Source of the DNA: Haloglomus salinum | GTDB taxonomy: Archaea > Halobacteriota > Halobacteria > Halobacteriales > Haloarculaceae | Assembly (NCBI RefSeq): GCF_024298825.1 | Contig: NZ_CP101153.1 | Location: 1,984,001-2,048,000, forward strand | Direction: 5' to 3' | DNA length: 64,000 bases | The notes under the pieces: generated by a model | Told to the model about the DNA's origin: nothing | What the model saw: the letters and a program-made list of their open reading frames with translations, nothing else | Database searches by the model: none | Part shown: piece after piece, positions 51,303 through 59,866 of the stretch | Position numbering within the stretch: the stretch's first letter is position 1 | Layout of the letters: each line of letters opens with the position of its first letter | Translations under genes and position numbers: made by a program

Positions 51303-51412
51303 TGCCCGGGGACACACCTTCCGAGGGGGAGGATGCACCGACGGTCGCGCCGATGGACGCCGCGCCGGAGCTGTTCGGCGAGGCGGGCGAGCCACCATGG
51401 CCCGCGAACTGA
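51302..51412 (+). CDS. 36-aa peptide coupled to nitrite reductase
   Basis: A 36-residue ORF, MPGDTPSEGEDAPTVAPM then DAAPELFGEAGEPPWPAN, whose ATG overlaps the nasD stop (TGATG) like the other junctions in the operon. It is acidic and Pro-rich with an aromatic C-terminus. No family recognised. Being the sixth gene in a chain of overlaps supports translation; size and lack of homologs limit confidence. Confidence 0.45.
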   Translation: MPGDTPSEGEDAPTVAPMDAAPELFGEAGEPPWPAN

Positions 51413-51467
51413 CCACCGCGGCCGCCGCAATCGACAGCCCTTCCCGGGCCCTGCCCCGAGTTCCTGT

Positions 51468-52700
51468 GTGTCGACGGACACCGCCGACGGGACGGACGCT
51501 CCCGCCACCGAGCCGACCGGGGGCGCCCACGATACTGCTCGCGGCTGGGGTCCGGTTGCGGCCATCGCCGGCTGGCAGACCGCTGCGAGCGCCTGCTACT
51601 ACAGCCTCTTCGCCGCGACCGGCCTGCTGAAGCCGGCGTTCGACCTGTCCGGGGCGACCGTCGGGCTCTTCCTGACGGTCGGACTGCTGGGCTACACGCT
51701 GGCGCTGTTCCCGACCGGCGCGCTCGTCGACGGCTTCGGTGAGCGCCGCGTCATGCTCGCGGGGCTCGCCGGCCTGGCGGTCGCCGCCGTCGGCGTGAGC
51801 CTCGCGCCGACCTACGGTGCGTTGCTGGCGGCGGCCGCGCTGCTCGGGGCGGCGTACTCGACGGCGATGCCCGCGACGAACCGCGCCATCGGGGCGAGCG
51901 CGCCGCCCGGCCGCGCGAACCTCGCGATGGGGCTCAAGCAGGTCGGCGTCACCGCCGGGAGCGGGCTGGCATCGGGCGTCTTCGCCGCGGTCGCGGCGAC
52001 GACCCTCGTCACCTGGGTCGCGGGCTTCCGTGCGGTCGCCGCGCTCGGGGTCCTCGCGGCCGCCGGCTTCGCGCTCGTGTACGACGGTCGCCCGGGCAGC
52101 GGGCGGCTCGCGACGCCGGACCTCCGTGGGCTCGGTGACAACCGCTCGTACGTCCTGCTCGTGGCTGCGGGCTTCTTCCTCGGTGCGGCCATCTTCGCCG
52201 CGCTGGGCTACGTCATCCTCTACGTCGACGAGGGTGTCGGCGCGACGGTCGCGCTCGGTGGGCTCGTGCTCGGTGCGACGCAGGTGACCGGCAGCGTCGG
52301 TCGGGTGCTGGCCGGCGACCTCGCGGACCGCCTGGGCGGCGCCTACGGTGCGGCGACCGTCACGCTCGGGCAGGCCGCCGCCGCGTTCGTGCTGTTCGGC
52401 GTCCTCGCCGCCGGGGTCGAGTCGGTGCTCGTCGCCGGGGCCGTCCTGCTCGGCATCGGTATCTCGGTGCTGGGCTCGACGGGCGTGTTCTACTCCTGCC
52501 TCGCCGGCCTCGTCGACGACGAGGACATCGGCGCGGCGACGGCCGCCGGACAGACCAGCATCAACGCCGGCGGGATGGTCGCACCGCCCGCCTTCGGCTT
52601 CCTCGCGGACACGGCGGGCTACGGGACGGCGTGGCTGCTCCCGACGGCGTGCATGCTCGCGGCGGTCGTACTGCTGGCGGGCGTGCGGCGGACGGCGTGA
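51468..52700 (+). CDS. MFS transporter, possible nitrate/nitrite or organic anion carrier
   Basis: A 410-aa MFS protein with 12 hydrophobic segments after a hydrophilic N-terminus (STDTADGTDAPATEP). Motif A is seen as GALVDGFGERRVMLAGL, and the second half has AGDLADRLGGAYGAATV. The start is taken as GTG at 51468, 55 bp beyond the small peptide; no ATG precedes the first helix. It lacks the NarK nitrate signature, so substrate is unknown, though its place at the end of the nas operon suggests a related ion such as nitrite or ammonium-linked compounds. Confidence 0.83.
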   Translation: MSTDTADGTDAPATEPTGGAHDTARGWGPVAAIAGWQTAASACYYSLFAATGLLKPAFDLSGATVGLFLTVGLLGYTLALFPTGALVDGFGERRVMLAGLAGLAVAAVGVSLAPTYGALLAAAALLGAAYSTAMPATNRAIGASAPPGRANLAMGLKQVGVTAGSGLASGVFAAVAATTLVTWVAGFRAVAALGVLAAAGFALVYDGRPGSGRLATPDLRGLGDNRSYVLLVAAGFFLGAAIFAALGYVILYVDEGVGATVALGGLVLGATQVTGSVGRVLAGDLADRLGGAYGAATVTLGQAAAAFVLFGVLAAGVESVLVAGAVLLGIGISVLGSTGVFYSCLAGLVDDEDIGAATAAGQTSINAGGMVAPPAFGFLADTAGYGTAWLLPTACMLAAVVLLAGVRRTA

Positions 52701-52739
52701 GGACGAAACATTTCTGTGCTTGCCTCGAACGCCGCCGGT

Positions 52740-52883
52740 ATGGGACTCGTCTGTGGCGACTGTGGCGGTGACATTGCGGTTCCGGTAACGGACGACTACG
52801 TCGACGCGATGAGTGGAGGTTCGACAGTCGGCCAGTGTGTCGACTGCGGCGGCTACGTGCCGTTGACGGATGCGGCGGTGTGA
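52740..52883 (+). CDS. Small zinc-binding protein, 47 aa
   Basis: A 47-residue ORF starting MGLVCGDCGGDIAVPV. It has C-x2-C pairs CGDC and CVDC, 28 residues apart, a zinc ribbon with a long insertion. Acidic with good GC3. It lies 39 bp after the MFS gene. Function unknown; similar micro-proteins are common in haloarchaea. Confidence 0.65.
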   Translation: MGLVCGDCGGDIAVPVTDDYVDAMSGGSTVGQCVDCGGYVPLTDAAV

Positions 52884-52902
52884 CTGGGGCCCGTAGAGCG
52901 GC

Positions 52903-53622
52903 TCACACCTCCAGTTCCTCGGCGGCAGCGGTCAACTCGGTCACGTGCTCGTTGTACGCGTCGACGAACTCGGCCACGTCCGGTGCGAGCTCCTTCAGGT
53001 CGGGGACGCTCGGCGGGCCGTACTGCGAGAGGAGGTAGATGCCGTCGTTGCCGCCCACCCGCAGGTACGACACCTGCGCGCCGTCGCGCTTGAGCTCCCA
53101 GCGCGAGCCGTTGACGCGCGCGGTGAACGTACCGTACTGGTCGCCCTCGTAGCGGTCGAGTTCGCCGACCATCGTCGTACAGACCTCGCGGATGCGCGCG
53201 AGGACGCGTTCGCGCTCGGCGACGATGTCGCTCGTGTCGGTCGGCTCCGGGAACTCGGTCGGGGCGTCGTCGAGCGCGCCCGCCAGGGAGTCGACCCAGG
53301 CGTCGAACGCGCGGACGAAGGCGGCGTAGTCGCGTGCGGCCAGCGCCAGCGCGTCCGGCTCGGGCGGCTGCTTGGTCGAGACAACGTACACCGGTTCCCC
53401 CGAGCGCGGCTCGAACAGGAGGAACTCCACGTCGCCGGCCTCGTACTTCAGGGTCCACTCCCCGGCGTCGGTGGTGAACGCGCGGCGGCCGTAGTCGCCA
53501 CCCTGCACCCGAGCGAGCGCCCGCGCCAGCCCGCTCGCGTGGTCGCGGATGGCGCCGGCCACCTCGTCGCGTCGGTCGGCCACCGCCTCGGGGTCCGTCT
53601 CCAGCTCCGGCAGGTCGGTCAC
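52903..53622 (-). CDS. Hypothetical protein, unknown, about 239 aa
   Basis: A soluble acidic protein. Residues ~1-120 form a helical start (LPELETDPEAVADRRDEVAGAIRDHASGLARALARVQ) and a beta block (RAFTTDAGEWTLKYEAGDVEFLLFEPRSGEPVYVV). The second half repeats the same plan: VLARIREVCTTMVGELDRYEGDQYGTF then TARVNGSRWELKRDGAQVSYLRVGG. The two halves look like a tandem duplication of one alpha/beta domain. No family recognised. The start is GTG at 53622; a GTG at 53679 would add 19 residues. Confidence 0.7.
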   Translation of the reverse strand: MTDLPELETDPEAVADRRDEVAGAIRDHASGLARALARVQGGDYGRRAFTTDAGEWTLKYEAGDVEFLLFEPRSGEPVYVVSTKQPPEPDALALAARDYAAFVRAFDAWVDSLAGALDDAPTEFPEPTDTSDIVAERERVLARIREVCTTMVGELDRYEGDQYGTFTARVNGSRWELKRDGAQVSYLRVGGNDGIYLLSQYGPPSVPDLKELAPDVAEFVDAYNEHVTELTAAAEELEV

Positions 53623-53826
53623 GGACGATGGTGGCGCGGCGGCGGCCTTAGGGTTCCGGTCGCTGTCTCGGGGCGCCACATAATCTGCCAGATTTCGTCA
53701 GTACGACGGGAATTATGGGGAAAAATACTCGACTTTTTGAGATATACTGGGGAGTGTAGAAGAAAAGGGTGGGGATGGCTACGGCTCGTCGAATGGGTGC
53801 GGAAGAACTGGGTTATGGGGTCGCCG

Positions 53827-54009
53827 TCACTCGTCCTCGTCGGCGTCCGCCGACTGCGGGGTGCCGTCCCCGCCGTCCGTGAGCAGCTCCACGTCTTCGG
53901 CGGGTTCCTCCTCGACGAACGAGGGGTCGTCCGTCTCTTCCTCCAGTTCCTCCTCGAACTCCTCGGCGACCTCGCTGGACCAGTCACGCGGTGTGTACCC
54001 GTGGCACAT
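53827..54009 (-). CDS. Small acidic protein, 60 aa
   Basis: A 60-residue protein beginning MCHGYTPRDWSSEVAEEF, then a highly acidic run of Glu (EEELEEETDDPSFVEEEP). The conserved-looking start with W and the extreme acidity resemble small haloarchaeal unknowns. The ATG at 54009 was chosen since the upstream in-frame sequence is non-coding. Function unknown. Confidence 0.6.
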   Translation of the reverse strand: MCHGYTPRDWSSEVAEEFEEELEEETDDPSFVEEEPAEDVELLTDGGDGTPQSADADEDE

Positions 54010-54113
54010 GGCGAGAGAGTGTAATGGTTCTACACGGTTAATCTCTGGGCCGGGAGCGTCCGGCCCGCTCCGGCGGCTGGGTCTCACCACGAACCCCACG
54101 GGATACGCTCCTG

Positions 54114-55019
54114 TCACGCGAACTCGCGGACCGTCTCGAAGTCGTCCGCCCGGAGCGCGTCCGCGAGCGCGGCCTCGTCCACGTCGGGCATCCGCTGAGG
54201 GTACTTCCGAGCGAAGTAGCCGACGATGTTGGTCACGTCGCGCGCGAGCAGTTCCTCGGCGTTCGCGTGGTCGGTCGGGACCGCCTGCGGCCAGTCGAAG
54301 ACGGTGACGCCCTCCGACCCGACGAAGACGTTGTACTCGGACATGTCGGCGTGGACGAACCCCTCGCGGTACGCGCCGGCCATCTCGTCGAGCACGAGGT
54401 CGAGGACGGGCACGACCTGCTCGTCCTCGAGGCCCGCGCGCGACAACTCGACGCCGTCCATCTTCGCCATCACGATGGCGTGGCGGTTCTGGTCGACCGG
54501 CCGGGGCACGCGCACGTCGGGATACAGCGTCTCCAGGGCCTCGTACTCGCGCTCGGCGGCCTTCCGTGCGGTGTAGAACCAGGAGATGTGCTGCTTGTCG
54601 CTGGTGTAGTCGCGCTCCTTGTCCACTTCGCGGAAGTTGGTGTACCCCTCGCGGTGGTACTTCAGCGCGAGCGGCTGGAAGCTCCGGACCTCGTAGACGT
54701 CGGACTCCTTGCCCACGCCGAGCGGCCCACCAACGCCGTCGATGGTGTCGCGTTCGGCGAAGGTGTGCAGCGCCAGCGCGTCGTACCCCTCGAACGTGAG
54801 CCGGTAGCCGGTGTACTGGATGGTCTTGCGCTCGACGAGGCCGCGGCGCTCACAGCGGTCCAGCCGGTAGTCGACGTTCTCCGAATCGAGTCCCGAGAAC
54901 TCCGGGAGCTTCCCCTCGGCGACCCAGCGCGAGAACCGCATCCCGTGCTCCAGGCCGGACAGCAGGTGGAAGTCCTCCGGCTCGAGTTCGGCCATCTCGC
55001 CGGCCACGTTCCGGACCAT
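54114..55019 (-). CDS. rio2: RIO2-type serine/threonine kinase
   Basis: A 301-aa kinase. Residues ~1-90 form the RIO2 N-terminal winged helix (FHLLSGLEHGMRFSRWVAEGKLPEFSGLDSENVDYRLDRCERRGLV). The kinase begins at GVGKESDVYEV (P-loop, ~100), with Lys in ALKYHREG, the catalytic HADMSEYNVFV (Asp and Asn) and the metal VFDWPQAV. RIO2 acts in small-ribosomal-subunit maturation in archaea and eukaryotes. It stands alone, and its start at 55019 gives the usual length. Confidence 0.95.
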   Translation of the reverse strand: MVRNVAGEMAELEPEDFHLLSGLEHGMRFSRWVAEGKLPEFSGLDSENVDYRLDRCERRGLVERKTIQYTGYRLTFEGYDALALHTFAERDTIDGVGGPLGVGKESDVYEVRSFQPLALKYHREGYTNFREVDKERDYTSDKQHISWFYTARKAAEREYEALETLYPDVRVPRPVDQNRHAIVMAKMDGVELSRAGLEDEQVVPVLDLVLDEMAGAYREGFVHADMSEYNVFVGSEGVTVFDWPQAVPTDHANAEELLARDVTNIVGYFARKYPQRMPDVDEAALADALRADDFETVREFA

Positions 55020-55151
55020 AGCGGCCGTAGCGCGCCGACGGGCAAAAGCAACTCCTCTCGGAACAGCGGTTCGGGTCGCCGATAAACCGGATTCGGCGAT
55101 ACGAAACCGGGCGCCGGTCGCTCGTCGCATGTCAGGTCGGAGCCGCGCCCC

Positions 55152-55721
55152 TCACGAGTCGGCCGAGTTCCCGAGCAACGGGCGGAGCAGCAGCCCCCGA
55201 TAGTGCAACAGCTGGTAGATCGTCGAGAGCGCGAACAGGACGAGGAACCCGTTGGCCCAGGCGAGTGCCGGAACGGCCGAAACGACCGGGAACCCGCCGG
55301 CCGACAGGGTGACGAGCACCAGGGCGAGGGTCCCGAGAAGGCGGTAGTACTCCTCCCAGGTGATTCCGGTCCCGGAGATCGCCGCGAGATGGCGGCCGAC
55401 GTGAGGCGCACCGCTGCACGGGACCACCTCCTTGCGGTCGCGGTCGTACTCCACGACGTCGTGCTCGGCCAGCGTGGGCAGGTGGGTCTGATGGAGCGAG
55501 ATGTACACCGCCTCCCGGACGTCACGGGGTGGCGGTGTCTCGCCGGTCTCCCGTGCCGCGACCACCTCCGAGAGGGCCCGGACGGTGGTCGGCCCCCACG
55601 ACGTTCCGAGGTGATGGAGTGTCGCTCGTCGCCGAGGATTGCGGAGGATGTGGTGGAGATCGTCGTCGCTCAGCGTCGGCCGACCGCGAAGCGAGAGCCT
55701 GGATTCGGTGTTGGTGGACAT
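55152..55721 (-). CDS. DUF7344-type winged-helix regulator with two membrane segments
   Basis: A 189-aa protein. Residues ~15-110 form a winged helix of the DUF7344 type: LSDDDLHHILRNPRRRATLHHLGT, VREAVYISLHQTHLPTLAEHDVVEYDRDRKEVV. Then two membrane helices (LLGTLALVLVTLSAGGFPVV; WANGFLVLFALSTIYQLLHY). The combination of a DNA-binding domain and membrane anchor suggests a membrane-bound regulator. It is divergent from the SipW-type cluster, 386 bp from its first gene, and the family is also represented at the far end of that cluster (60563-61129). Confidence 0.85.
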   Translation of the reverse strand: MSTNTESRLSLRGRPTLSDDDLHHILRNPRRRATLHHLGTSWGPTTVRALSEVVAARETGETPPPRDVREAVYISLHQTHLPTLAEHDVVEYDRDRKEVVPCSGAPHVGRHLAAISGTGITWEEYYRLLGTLALVLVTLSAGGFPVVSAVPALAWANGFLVLFALSTIYQLLHYRGLLLRPLLGNSADS

Positions 55722-56107
55722 GGTGTTTCACACGGGAGCGCGCCGGGTGGGCCACGACCGTGGGGGGACCGGCCGGAGCCCACCGAGGGCGCGTTGGAGC
55801 CGTGCGGTGCAGGGGTGGTATGTATGAGCCGGATACCCCGGCGCCGAGGTACCGCTCGTCTGAACCTGGCCGCCGCATCACCGGCTGGGGAATACGTCCC
55901 GATTGTCTCGGATAACTGTCACTTAACCGTAGGGTCCTCCCTGTTCAGTCCGTGGTTAAAATCCTCGCGATAGCGTCTAATCCGGGGCTAGAACCCCGAT
56001 AGGCTCGCGATAGGGGGTGTCAAAGCGACTCATAGGTAACCATCCCCCTCTGCAAGGGGTTCTCACCCGGTCGGGGTCCCCGCACGGGCCGGACCGGGGG
56101 AGAAACC
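55722..56107 (+). promoter_or_regulatory. Intergenic control region and structured leader before the SipW cluster
   Basis: The region holds a TATA-like GGTTAAAATCC (55954-55964) upstream of the first SipW-type gene, and a GTTAAGT-like element for the divergent regulator. Downstream of the box, three stems lie in the transcribed leader: CGGGG/CCCCG (55983-55998), CCCCT/AGGGG (56045-56059), and CCCGGTC/GACCGGG (56066-56072 and 56092-56098). The last stem encloses GGGGTCCCC and ends ten bases before the ATG. No gene is visible here. Confidence 0.65.
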
Positions 56108-57118
56108 ATGTCCAACGAACGAATCCGCATCTCCCGGCGCAAAGCACTCGTCGGGCTCGGTTCGATCGGCCTCGCGTCCGCGGGCGCCGGTCTCGGCACG
56201 TATGCACAGTTCACAGACCAGGAGGAGCAGTCGGTCACCTTCACCGCAGGTGGCGTCGACGGCAAGCTCAGCTGGGGCGCCAGCTACAACAAGAATCAGG
56301 TGGCAGACGAGCTGACCAACGTCGAGGTCACCGACACCGCCGCGGGCGTCGCATTCAACCTGACGGACGTCAAGCCCGGCGATTACGGTTCCATCACGTT
56401 CGAGCTGGAGGTCACGAACAATCCGGCGTGGGTGTCCTCGTGTGTCGGCTACGCGAACGACATCGACGGCCGGACGTTCGAGCCGGAGGTCGAGGCCGAC
56501 GACGACCTCGACGGCTCGGAGACTGACCCGGTCCAGAACCATCCCCACGGCGAACTGGCCGACAACCTGCTCATCATCCCGTTCTACTCGGACGGACCGA
56601 ACACGTTCTTCGACGACAACGGCACGCCTGGCGAGCCGGACGGCGACTGGACGCCCGGCGATATGGGCGTCTACGGCAACGGGACCACCGCGGCGTTCTG
56701 GAACAGTCGCGAGGGAACGAACGACTTCGGTGACCTCCAGCCACGGACGCTCCACGACGTGGCAACGGGTGCGAGTTCGAAGAACACGATCCTCTGGAAC
56801 GAGGACGACGGTCTCGTTGTCATCCCTGGCCCGGAGGACGCCTCGGTGGAGAGCGGTTGTGTGGTACTGGACGGGGACGCCGAGGACGACTCCAACACCT
56901 ACGACGACGAGCGCGAGGCGTCGCCGCTGGAGCCCGACGACACGCTCAACTTCGGCTACGACTGGCACCTCCCCTACACGGCGGGGAACGCCCTGCAGGG
57001 CGACAGCGTGACGATGAAGCTCGGGTTCACGTTCAGCCAGGTCCGCCACTCCGACGCGCCGCAGTTCCAGAACAGCTACGATCCGGGGAACTACACGCCG
57101 AACGACGATTCGAGCTGA
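56108..57118 (+). CDS. SipW-dependent-type secreted protein, TasA/camelysin-like
   Basis: A 336-aa protein. The N-terminus RISRRKALVGLGSIGLASAGAGLGTYAQFTD is a signal of the SipW-dependent type, ending in a cleavage region before a F-T-D-x-E motif. The body has LTDVKPGDYGSITFELEVTNNPAWVSSCV, DNLLIIPFYSDGPNTFF and DDTLNFGYDWHLPYTAGN, the pattern of TasA/CalY-like beta-sandwich proteins. Only two cysteines. In bacteria such proteins form matrix fibres after cleavage by SipW. It leads a same-direction set ending with the signal peptidase gene. Confidence 0.85.
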   Translation: MSNERIRISRRKALVGLGSIGLASAGAGLGTYAQFTDQEEQSVTFTAGGVDGKLSWGASYNKNQVADELTNVEVTDTAAGVAFNLTDVKPGDYGSITFELEVTNNPAWVSSCVGYANDIDGRTFEPEVEADDDLDGSETDPVQNHPHGELADNLLIIPFYSDGPNTFFDDNGTPGEPDGDWTPGDMGVYGNGTTAAFWNSREGTNDFGDLQPRTLHDVATGASSKNTILWNEDDGLVVIPGPEDASVESGCVVLDGDAEDDSNTYDDEREASPLEPDDTLNFGYDWHLPYTAGNALQGDSVTMKLGFTFSQVRHSDAPQFQNSYDPGNYTPNDDSS

Positions 57119-57305
57119 TTCGCTCGCAGAACCGTGCTCACCGGGCGAGCTGCGCCGACTGCCGGCCATCCCCCGTCGACACTCGCGGGACCGTCCGGGC
57201 ACGTCCTGACCTCGATCGATCCGCCGTTGGCGGCCAGGCGGTCTCCTACCGCCCCCCATCGACACAAATGCGCGGTGACGCCACGAACGCCTCCGTAACT
57301 ACCAT

Positions 57306-58433
57306 ATGACCGACGACGACGCACCCCTTCGACGTGACGTACTGCTCGCGCTCAGCGCAACCGGCGCGGCCACCGCCGGCGCCGGCGTGGGGAGTCTCGC
57401 CGCCTTCGCGGACCGCGAGGGGACGGCCGCGTCGTTCCAGGCGGGGGGTGTCGACCTCGTGGTCCACTACAAGGGGAACGACGAGACGGTGACCGTCGAC
57501 AGCGGCGGGGTCGGCGACGGCCCCGAGTTCACGCTCCCGGACCCGACGGAGTCGACGCCGACGGAGGCGAAGTTCTGCTTCGAACTGCAGGGGAACCCGG
57601 CGTACATCTGGCTCTGTCCCGGTATCGACCTCGACCTGTGTTCGGATGCCGACGCCGACGGGGACGGACCCCTCGACGAGGTCGGCGAGACGGTCGACGG
57701 GACGCTGGGCGAGCTAGCCGAGGCGCTGGACCTGTCGCTGGCGTACTGCGACGTGGACGCCTCGGAGCCGGAGACGATACCGACCGGCTCGCTCTGCGAG
57801 TTCCTCGGCCAGTACGCGGGCGGGTTCCCCCTCGACGGGAACGCCCGGCCGGCCCCGGCGCCGGGCTCCCAGGCGCCGTTCCAGCCGGACGCGCCCGGCT
57901 CGAACCCCTGTCTCTGCCTGAGCCTCTCGGTAACTGGCGACCTGCCGCTGGAGCTGGGCGCCGTCGACCTGGGGCTCAACCTCCGGTTCCACGCGGTCCA
58001 GGCCCGGCACAACGACGGCGAGACGGGACCCTGTGCGACGCTGGAGCCGCCGGAGCCGGCGCCCGACCCGACACCGACCCCGGAGCCCGCCAGCGGTATC
58101 AGCTTCGTCGCGTTCTGCAACTCTGCGGGGACCCTGAGCGAGGACGATGTCCTGTCGCTCGATGTCAGCCACGAGGGCGGAACGCCGGCGCTGACGTGGG
58201 CAACCGAGACCGATGTCGAGCACGTGGTCCTCAAGAGCGGGGTCGGCCCGGGCGGGGTCAAGGCGAATCCGGACCGCGGGATGGAGGTGTTCCACTACCC
58301 GGACGGGGCACGCAGTGGGACGGTCCGGGTCGGGAAGGGGGACTCGCTGGCCGATTCAGAGGAGTCGGCGCCCTGTCCCGAAGGCGAGACGGGTGTCAAG
58401 ATAGACGACGACCAGTTCGACCAGTACCAATGA
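57306..58433 (+). CDS. SipW-type secreted protein, cysteine-rich
   Basis: A 375-aa protein. The N-terminus RRDVLLALSATGAATAGAGVGSLAAFADRE is a SipW-type signal. FCFELQGNPAYIWLCPGIDLDLC and a long Asp/Glu/Pro-rich middle follow. The C-terminal part has FVAFCNSAGTLSEDDVLSLDVSHEGG and VFHYPDGARSGTVRVGKGDS. Ten cysteines (an even number), rare for haloarchaea, suggest five disulfides outside the cell. A Pro/Glu stretch (EPPEPAPDPTPTPEP) separates two domains. It is probably the second substrate of the neighbouring peptidase. Confidence 0.82.
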   Translation: MTDDDAPLRRDVLLALSATGAATAGAGVGSLAAFADREGTAASFQAGGVDLVVHYKGNDETVTVDSGGVGDGPEFTLPDPTESTPTEAKFCFELQGNPAYIWLCPGIDLDLCSDADADGDGPLDEVGETVDGTLGELAEALDLSLAYCDVDASEPETIPTGSLCEFLGQYAGGFPLDGNARPAPAPGSQAPFQPDAPGSNPCLCLSLSVTGDLPLELGAVDLGLNLRFHAVQARHNDGETGPCATLEPPEPAPDPTPTPEPASGISFVAFCNSAGTLSEDDVLSLDVSHEGGTPALTWATETDVEHVVLKSGVGPGGVKANPDRGMEVFHYPDGARSGTVRVGKGDSLADSEESAPCPEGETGVKIDDDQFDQYQ

Positions 58434-58497
58434 CACGACCACACGTACGGCCGACGCCGGAGCGAACGCACACACGACCGGCCGCGGGGCACGACCC

Positions 58498-59865
58498 ATG
58501 AGCGACCGGTCCGACACCGACGCGGCGAGGAGTGGGAGCAGCGACGCGACCGACGACGAGGCGACCGACGACGAGGCGACCGATGCGAGGCCGTGGCCGT
58601 CCGACCGCGGGTCGCTCCCGCTCCGGCGGCTGTTCGACGTCCTGCTCGTGGTGGCACTCGTGGCGGTGGTCGTCCCCTTTGCCGTCTACGCCGCCCCCTC
58701 GCTGGTCGGCGCGGATGAGAGCTACATCGTCCGGAGCGGCAGTATGGAGCCGGCCATCGGGACCGGCGACGTGGTGCTCGTAGAGCGGGCCACGCCCGCG
58801 GATATCGAGACCGGCGATGTCATCACGTTCGTGCCGGACGGCCAGCCCCCGCCAACCACCCACCGCGTCGTCGCGAAGACCGAGGAGGACGGAGTGGTCC
58901 GCTTCACCACCAAGGGTGACGCCAACGAGGCTCCCGACTCCGAGCCGGTCGTCGAGACCGAACTCGTCGGGGAGGTGACGCTGGTGCTGCCGTACATCGG
59001 CTACGTCGTCTCGTTCGCGAGCACCTCGACCGGGTTCTTCGTGCTCGTCGCCGCCCCGTTCGGCCTCCTCCTCGCGACCGAGGTGTGGGCGGTGTTCTGG
59101 GAGGACGACGATAGCGACAGTGGTGACGCCGGCAGCGCGCCGGAGCCGTCACCGGGCGCCTCGTCCGGAGCTGCCGGTGACGACGAGGCGGCCTACACGC
59201 TGTCCCCGACTGACATCCGGCTCTCGCTGGTCGTCCTCCTCGTGCTCACCGGCTACAGCAGTTTCGTGGCGATCCGCCGGCCGACGCCGTGGTCCATCGC
59301 GGTCGCGGTCGGCGCCTTCGGGACAGCGGTCTACCTGGCCGCGATGCGCTATGCTGCGGTGACCGAGACGGGCTCCGGCGGTCCCGCTGTGGCGACGCCG
59401 CCACCCACCCGTGAGGTGACCCCCTCCGGCAGCGACGGCGGCTACGGGTTCGAGGCACCTGGCGACGCGCTCGGGGTCAGAGTGCTCCCGGTGTCGCTCC
59501 TCGCCTCGATCGAACCCACCGCTCGCGAGGGGAACGGCCACCTGAAGCAGTCTCACGAGGCGGCGCCGGACCCGGACTCGTCGGATTCGGACCCGGCGGA
59601 TGCGGACCCGCCGGACCTGGGCCCGTCGGACGGCTCGACCGAGGATGCGGCGGGGCCGACCGACACGGCGGAGTCAGGCGACGGCGCGGATGAGTCGGCG
59701 ACCGACGACGACAGCCGGGGCGCCCTCGATACGCTCACCGAGTCGGTCGTGGTCCGGCCGGTCGTCCGATTCCTGTACGCGGTCGGCTACGTGGAGGTCG
59801 CCGCGGTCCGTGCCGTCCTCCGTGGTCTCGGGCTGCGGTCATCCGACGACGGGGGTGAGAGCTGA
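58498..59865 (+). CDS. Signal peptidase I, SipW/ER-type, with C-terminal membrane extension
   Basis: A 455-aa membrane enzyme. Hydrophobic segment ~48-68, then the catalytic Ser82 in VRSGSMEPAIGTGD, His122 in PTTHRVVAK and Asp141 in TTKGDANEAPDSEPV. The Ser-His-Asp arrangement is that of archaeal/eukaryotic ER-type (Sec11/SipW) peptidases rather than Ser-Lys. More membrane segments follow (FFVLVAAPFGLLLATEVW; LSLVVLLVLTGYSSFVAI; IAVAVGAFGTAVYLAAM). A long acidic tail with a C-terminal helix completes it. It likely processes the SipW-type proteins upstream. The start at 58498 is an ATG; the N-terminus is a hydrophilic Asp/Ala run. Confidence 0.93.
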   Translation: MSDRSDTDAARSGSSDATDDEATDDEATDARPWPSDRGSLPLRRLFDVLLVVALVAVVVPFAVYAAPSLVGADESYIVRSGSMEPAIGTGDVVLVERATPADIETGDVITFVPDGQPPPTTHRVVAKTEEDGVVRFTTKGDANEAPDSEPVVETELVGEVTLVLPYIGYVVSFASTSTGFFVLVAAPFGLLLATEVWAVFWEDDDSDSGDAGSAPEPSPGASSGAAGDDEAAYTLSPTDIRLSLVVLLVLTGYSSFVAIRRPTPWSIAVAVGAFGTAVYLAAMRYAAVTETGSGGPAVATPPPTREVTPSGSDGGYGFEAPGDALGVRVLPVSLLASIEPTAREGNGHLKQSHEAAPDPDSSDSDPADADPPDLGPSDGSTEDAAGPTDTAESGDGADESATDDDSRGALDTLTESVVVRPVVRFLYAVGYVEVAAVRAVLRGLGLRSSDDGGES

Positions 59866-59866
59866 G

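Noticed and set aside
51397-51630. A plus-strand frame beginning MARELTTAAAAID
   Set aside because: It runs in a different frame from the MFS transporter and becomes Arg/Pro-rich; the MFS gene with GTG at 51468 explains the region.
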